A model generated the notes under the pieces. That model did not search any database. It worked only from the letters and a program-made list of their open reading frames with translations, and was not told where the DNA came from. DNA of 64,000 nucleotides, taken from Bidens hawaiensis. Its lineage: Eukaryota > Streptophyta > Magnoliopsida > Asterales > Asteraceae. Below, one piece after another: positions 59,059-64,000 of this stretch; position 1 is the stretch's first letter; every line of letters starts with the position of its first letter. Position numbers and translations under genes: made by a program. The DNA lies in assembly GCA_021521415.1 (NCBI GenBank), contig JAIQDT010000191.1, positions 620,001 to 684,000 on the forward strand, read 5' to 3'.

Positions 59059-60026
59059 TCAGCATATGATTAGTAAATAAACAAAAAGACTTCAAGTCTA
59101 AATTTTTCATTCAAACAAATGATCAATCAAGGTTTTAAGCTATCAAAACCAGACTAAGGGTCTGTAGCTGGATCAGATGACAATCCGGATATTTATATAA
59201 ACCTATTTTATAATAGGTCAATCAATCATTCACAGTCAAGGTTTCAAACGAGATCACCATATCATTCAGAACAGTCAATCACATGGGAATACGTTCAAAC
59301 CTTTTATAACGTGAATACGTTAACCTTTTTAATCAGTCAAAAATATTTATACTCAATGAGACGAACGGGTGTTTGTCTTAACGAGTCAATCAATGTTTAC
59401 ATGAGGTCGTATGATCTCTAAAAACGTTATAATACAAAGTAGAGAATAAAAACAACTCAGACCGAATACACATGTGTCTAGATCCAAACATAACCGTTGA
59501 GCCTAATAATTCAAAGGCTACGTGGTCGCGGGCTAATGGTCATAACTAGTCTCCCAGTAAGGGCTACGTGGCTCGGGAACAATTGTGTGTGTAGGGCAGT
59601 GGTACATAGACCAGAAGTAGAAATGCTTCTGCTGAGCTTGTAGAGAAAACTATATTTGTATTGTAATGTCATTCAAATGTTTTATTGAGTCATTCGTGTT
59701 CACCAGCATATAGCTGACATATTTTTCCCACATTTCAGGGAAACAGATTAGCACAGGTAGCAAGGGATATAGTCATTCATGAAGATAGACAATCGCAAGG
59801 TAGAGATGGCTCAGTTTTATATTATCAAAATATTATAAATAAGATTGAGACATGATTTATAAATCAAACACTCGGGTATTTATTATCCGACAAGTTTTCA
59901 AATAAATTAAAAATTTATTATAACCAAAGTCTTCCGCTAAAATGAACCAAAACTCTGATATATTTATAAAACAGATACCAACTATTGGTTATACGCCTAG
60001 GCCCTAAGCCGGGGTGTGACATCAAG

Positions 60027-60415
60027 TATGTGCTTTGGCTCATTCCGATAATTTAATATTTTAATATAATATTGGTGATCATGTTCCCTAAGAATTAAAA
60101 CTAGCATCACTACCGTAATACATCATGCAATCTCCCATCCGATGATAATAAAATAAAATGAACTCATTATTTGATTGGCAAAAACAATTTAACAAAGTAT
60201 TTAGTATTAAAATAAAATATCAAATAATAAATAATATAAATTGAAATTCACAACATCTGCATGCTTTTTTTCATCATAATACATTTATAACATGATTAAA
60301 AGAACTTCAAAGATTTCAAATTTTAGTTTAATGCAAAGAGATTTTATGATTAGAAAAACATTTAAGATTGTTTTATCCAAATAATCAATTTGATCTAAAG
60401 AGATTTGTAAGGCCC
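60027..60415. other. AT-rich remainder between J and E
   Basis: No feature seen. It is probably the continuation of the DNA into which J inserted (A/T-rich like 55850-57567). The last five bases, AGATT, would be one side of E's target duplication; the other side is outside the window. Confidence 0.5.
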
Positions 60416-60824
60416 TGTTACCGGTGCTTTACATTTGGACGTTGGATTTGCTCATCAACATAGTTCTAATAATCAGAGTAAATAAAAACATACGCGGAAT
60501 ATAAAAACTTTCATAAACATTACATTAATCCATAACTTGTCTTAAAATAAACACCTTGTCTTTCAAAATATCATAACATTAAACATAAACGTCTTCCAAT
60601 GCCAACCTCTTATTCAATGCCACGTGTTCCCCTCAAGCGAGTTGTCTCATTCTACTCACCTGCGTGCATACTAAAATTCAGCTACGCTGAGTGAGTTCTA
60701 GTTAATCATACATCGCACAATACATACATACTTATATACTTTCGTTCATACTTTCATACTTTAATTTTACTTTCATACAGTCATTCATACTTTCATATCT
60801 TACGTTTTAAAGAGCATTACTCCC

Positions 60825-61190
60825 TACTTCCTCGAGTATTATTAGGGTCTGGTTCCCTCCTTCCTCGGGTATTATTAGGGCTCGGTTCCCTCCTTCCTAG
60901 GATATTAGAGTGGTTCGGTTCCCTAGTTCTCGAATATTAGTAGGGTTCGATTCCCTCCTTCCTCGAATATTATTAGGGCCCGGTTCCCTCTTCGTAACCA
61001 TACAACCATACATCATACCTCGAGTATTATTAGGGCCCGGTTCCCTCTTCGTGACCATACAACCATACATCATACCTTGAGGATTATTAGGGCCCGGTTC
61101 CCTCTTCGTGACCATACAACCATACATCATACCTCGAGTATTATTAGGGCCCGGTTCCCTCTTCGTGACCATACAACCATACATTTCCTT
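60825..61190 (-). repeat. Tandem GGGCCCGGTTCCCTC array in E
   Basis: Four units of about 35-37 bp (TATTATTAGGG.CCGGTTCCCTCCTTCCTCG) pass into four units of about 59 bp that add 'ACCATACAACCATACATCATAC'. The long units are nearly identical. The minus-strand open frame 60897-61184 is a translation of the repeat, not a gene. Confidence 0.85.
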
Positions 61191-61669
61191 CTTTTATTAA
61201 TTTTATCACATTCATACATATAAGCATACATAACATACATACATTATACATAGCATTACAACCTGACAGTACGTGCAATATCCGAAGATCGTTAACGTAC
61301 CAACAAGCAATCATTCCTACATTTCATATCATCATATAAGGCATACACTTATCACTTAGGATAAGTGTATTAACAAACATATCGAGTATGCACACAGCCC
61401 CGAAAACATAACAAGGAAGTGGGGCTAGAAACTCACCTGGATCCTGTTGCGTTCCCCCGTAATCGTAATCCCTCTCTTTAATTGAGCACGGCTAACTGTT
61501 AAATATACATTCGTTAATTAATCGTTTTATTATCTAAGTTGGTATTTTAGTTAACCAACACATTTTCTAAGTTGGGCTTGTTTGTCTAATCTTGCCTACG
61601 GGTCAATTAGGTAGATCAGGCCCACTGTTCGTGATAGCCTCTGGGCCAAACTGACCAGGTTCAAACAGA

Positions 61670-61965
61670 GAACTATGGCCGAGAAATATTGGCAGAGAAC
61701 CCATGTTGGACGAGAACTCTGTTTTGACCGAGAACACTGTTCCTGAACAAGAACCTATGTCCTTGGCCGAGAACATATGTTCTTGACCGAAAACACATGG
61801 TCACCGAAATCTCGAACTGACCAAGAACTCGTGGTCACCGAGAACTCAATGGCCGAGAAGCCTGGTCACCGAGAACTCTCGTTGACCGAGATCTCATATT
61901 GGCCGGGTTATCGTGTTGACCGAAAACCCAAGGCGGGTTCAGGTCACCGGGAACCCATGTCTGAT
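61670..61965 (-). repeat. GACCGAGAACTC motif array in E
   Basis: About fifteen irregular copies of (T)(G/T)(A/G)CCGAGAAC(T/C)(C), spaced 12-27 bp and partly alternating with GGTCACC. It lies downstream of the TATA box on the minus strand, in the part of the LTR where F has its ACTTATACG array. Confidence 0.75.
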
Positions 61966-62951
61966 GCTTTCAGCTCCTGTTTTCTATCTTTAAATCCGTT
62001 CTAGGCTCATTCGACGGTTAACGATCCAAAATAACACATTTAACCACCTATATCCCATCCTCCTTAACCGTTTTACATTCGTTTTCAATCCATCATCAAG
62101 TCTTAACCCTTTTCTAGCATAAAGCTTGAACCTTTATGGCTAAAATGTTCAAAACAAGATCTAGGGTCTATTTTAAATGAGTCGTTCATAACCATGATTA
62201 CGTTAAGTCCATTTTAATCTTCAAGTTTGCAACTTTACAATTTCTCTAGACCCGATCTATCACCCTACCAATTTTCATGTAAATCCGTTCATGAAAAGCA
62301 AACCTTTTTAACAAAAACGTACCTTTGAGGTTTTTGTGTGAAATCATTCGAGATGCTCAAAACCATATCAAACGAGCTCCGATTTGAGTGATTCAAGCGG
62401 CCACAGAACCGTCTTATCCCGTTCTACAAACCTGTCAGCTCAACTTTGCCCGAAACCGCCGCTAAAGTCGCCGGAACAGCTGAACAGTCACCGGAATCTT
62501 CACTTTTGAGCTGCTGTGGTTTTACTGAAAAAAACCGGACTTCCCGACGTCTGATCGAATATATTTTCGATGGAAAACTTCATTTATGTGTCAGGAATAC
62601 TCGGTTAAAATTTGAGACCCATCCGACGGCTAGATCTCCGGGAATCGGTGTCTTTGTGGGTGTTTTTCTCAAAAACGGGAATTGGGTTAAGTGTGTGTTT
62701 TGATGGTGTAGGCTATGGTGTGGAGATGTATGAAAATGGAAAGGATTAGGGTTTTAAGGGGTATTTATACTCCCTTAAGCCCGTGGACCTTAGGCCCAAC
62801 TTTCCTTTTTGGTCCATAATTAATTCCATCTAATTAGCCTACTTATCCTTCCATCTTTATTATTTTATTTCTCTTCTATCTTAAGTAAACTTTTCCATCT
62901 TAAATAAATAATGTATTAATTATTTATTCTTAGAAATTTCAGGATGTTACA

Positions 62952-64000
62952 AGTCTACCCTCCTTATAAGAGGTTTCGTCCTCGAAACCTGCTTAGTCCT
63001 TGTAAAAGGAATACTTCATGTATTCGCATTCTTTCTTGAACTGGCTTAGCTTCCTAACTTACCGGTTCATCCTTTGTCCCACATTCATCGAGTGATGTTA
63101 ATTAGTTTTGGCTTTCTAGGTAGCTTGTTCATGAATTCCTTGATGATACGTTTCCTTATTCAGACATTGATAGTGCATATCACCTCCACATGTATGGTCT
63201 CCTTCCTTGTCCTTTAAATTAGCACTGAATGACCTTTCCGTCCAATTACAACCTGTAGCAAATATGCTGCACTGCTTTGCAATACGTTCAAAACATATTA
63301 ATTCCCAAAAAAGGAAACCTTTCCAGTTTCTCCTTAAGGGTTACTTCTTAAAATCCCTTTGTCTATTCCTTGAGAGATAAAACTTCTTGCAATTCTTGAG
63401 CGCATCCATTGCATAACTTGTCAGAGGACTCCTTAAGTCACCACTTATACCTTCTTTCATTCTCAGCTCTGCATCAACATGTAAGGTTCATGAGTTATAG
63501 CTGTCTAAGGTAGCTTGATCATGAAGTCCATGATGATACATCTCCCTCTTTCTTGACTAATCAAGCCTTACGTTGTCCTATGAATCCATTTTTGTTTGTC
63601 GTTGCATATCAGGCTGTCAGATCTATCTTAACCAATTACCTTAACCGACTTCCTTTCTGGTATGTCTTGACCTTCTTTAATAATACCATTCTATCCCTTC
63701 CGTTCTAGAGGACTTCCCTTCCATGATCACATGATTATCAATTACTCACTAATCATTTGTGTCAAGACTCAATAAATCTAAACCATATCTACGCTTTCCT
63801 TGCATGTCTTCCCACTTTTTGTCCTTGGTTTCTAGCATTCTCTTGCAGTGTGACTTTCGGCTCCACATTCGTAACACTTGTGGTTGTTCTTATCAGTGTT
63901 GGCAAGGTATCATGTCTATCCATAACTGTCACATACCATGGACTCATCTTCATTTGACTTCTACTAAAGCGTTTCACTTCTATTAGTATATGCCTTCATT
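62952..64000 (-). mobile_element. E internal region with Gag zinc knuckle, no pol seen
   Basis: On the minus strand the window end lies upstream. A CCHC knuckle (CYECGAESHTAREC, 63835-63876) is directly followed by TAG (63832-63834). Between it and the PPT lie only about 880 bp, with no RT, RNase H or integrase motif visible. A block of about 55 bp is duplicated at about 63113-63165 and 63503-63555. The element may be a gag-only, non-autonomous type or an internal deletion copy. Confidence 0.55.

Larger units (their letters stand above)
57573..60021 (+). mobile_element. Solo LTR J of the G1 family
   Basis: 2449 bp from TGTAACATCCCC to AAGCCGGGGTGTGACA, flanked by perfect TSDs TCAAG (57568-57572 and 60022-60026). 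There is no internal region, so it is a solo LTR formed by LTR-LTR recombination. The TATA box (TATAAATA) is at 58351-58358. It shares U3 palindromes, the CACGTG cluster and distal sequence with the G1 LTR. Confidence 0.9.
60416..62951 (-). mobile_element. E 3' LTR (minus strand)
   Basis: 2536 bp, minus strand TGTAACATCCTGAAATTTC (62951) to ...AACAGGGCCTTACA (60416). The TATA box TATAAATA is at 62762-62769. It is homologous to LTR F over the first 250 bp and in the distal part. The PPT (AAGGAGGGTAGACT) adjoins at 62952. Two tandem arrays lie inside. Confidence 0.8.

Noticed and set aside
60897..61184. 95-residue minus-strand frame with a repeated YGCMVTKREPGPNN unit
   Set aside because: A translation of the 59-bp tandem array in LTR E; 59 bp is not a multiple of three and the frame depends on unit variants.

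Overview
The window looks like heterochromatic nuclear DNA from a flowering plant, with no convincing host gene. Every long coding stretch is a retrotransposon protein: Ty1/copia of the Sirevirus type, Ty1/copia of a Tork-like type, and Ty3/gypsy chromoviruses. LTRs with TG..CA ends, plant-type initiator-Met primer sites and TATAAATA boxes fit a eudicot. The LTR termini (TGTAACATCC..., ...GGGGTGTGACA) suggest Asteraceae to me, but that is an inference I could not check.

Layout. (1) 1-5845: satellite array of about nine 625-660 bp monomers, alternating in two types. Each carries about four 45-bp subrepeats that fold into perfect 10-bp-arm hairpins. It runs directly into a minus-strand LTR (family H, start at 6184), so the array may lie inside that LTR. 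(2) 6516-19562: a 13 kb Sirevirus-like copia element with LTRs, initiator-Met PBS, a two-knuckle Gag with a coiled coil, broken protease/integrase/RT/RNase H, a 2.9 kb repeat-rich 3' region, an envelope-like reading frame (16119-19065) and a polypurine tract. The motif GCGAAGTT recurs in its LTRs, leader and 3' region. (3) 19563-25605: LTR relics; a plus-strand LTR (F, 21066-23246) sits in a minus-strand LTR (I), followed by unassigned DNA. (4) 25606-51672: a four-level nest of gypsy elements. G1 (minus, TSD CTCTA) is split by B (plus, TSD AGATG). B's 5' LTR is split by C (plus, TSD ATTTA). C's 3' LTR is split by D (minus, 5'-truncated). B and D belong to one family. (5) 51673-60415: an LTR-like relic with a pol III-like A/B box module, then a strongly decayed minus-strand Tork-like copia, interrupted by a 2449-bp solo LTR (J, TSD TCAAG) of the G1 family. 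(6) 60416-64000: a minus-strand LTR (E) related to F and H, followed by about 1 kb of internal sequence with a Gag zinc knuckle but no visible pol.

How the parts relate. No intact element remains: most protein domains carry stops or frameshifts, and two RT active sites are mutated (YVND in the Sirevirus, FIDG in B). D, the innermost insertion, has the longest open frames, as expected for the youngest layer. A theme recurs across unrelated LTR families: CG-rich perfect palindromes just upstream of the TATA box, and short family-specific motif arrays just downstream of it. The satellite at the left end may be an extreme case of the second. Coordinates of LTR ends and TSDs were read directly; family names come from memory of domain sequences, without database searches.
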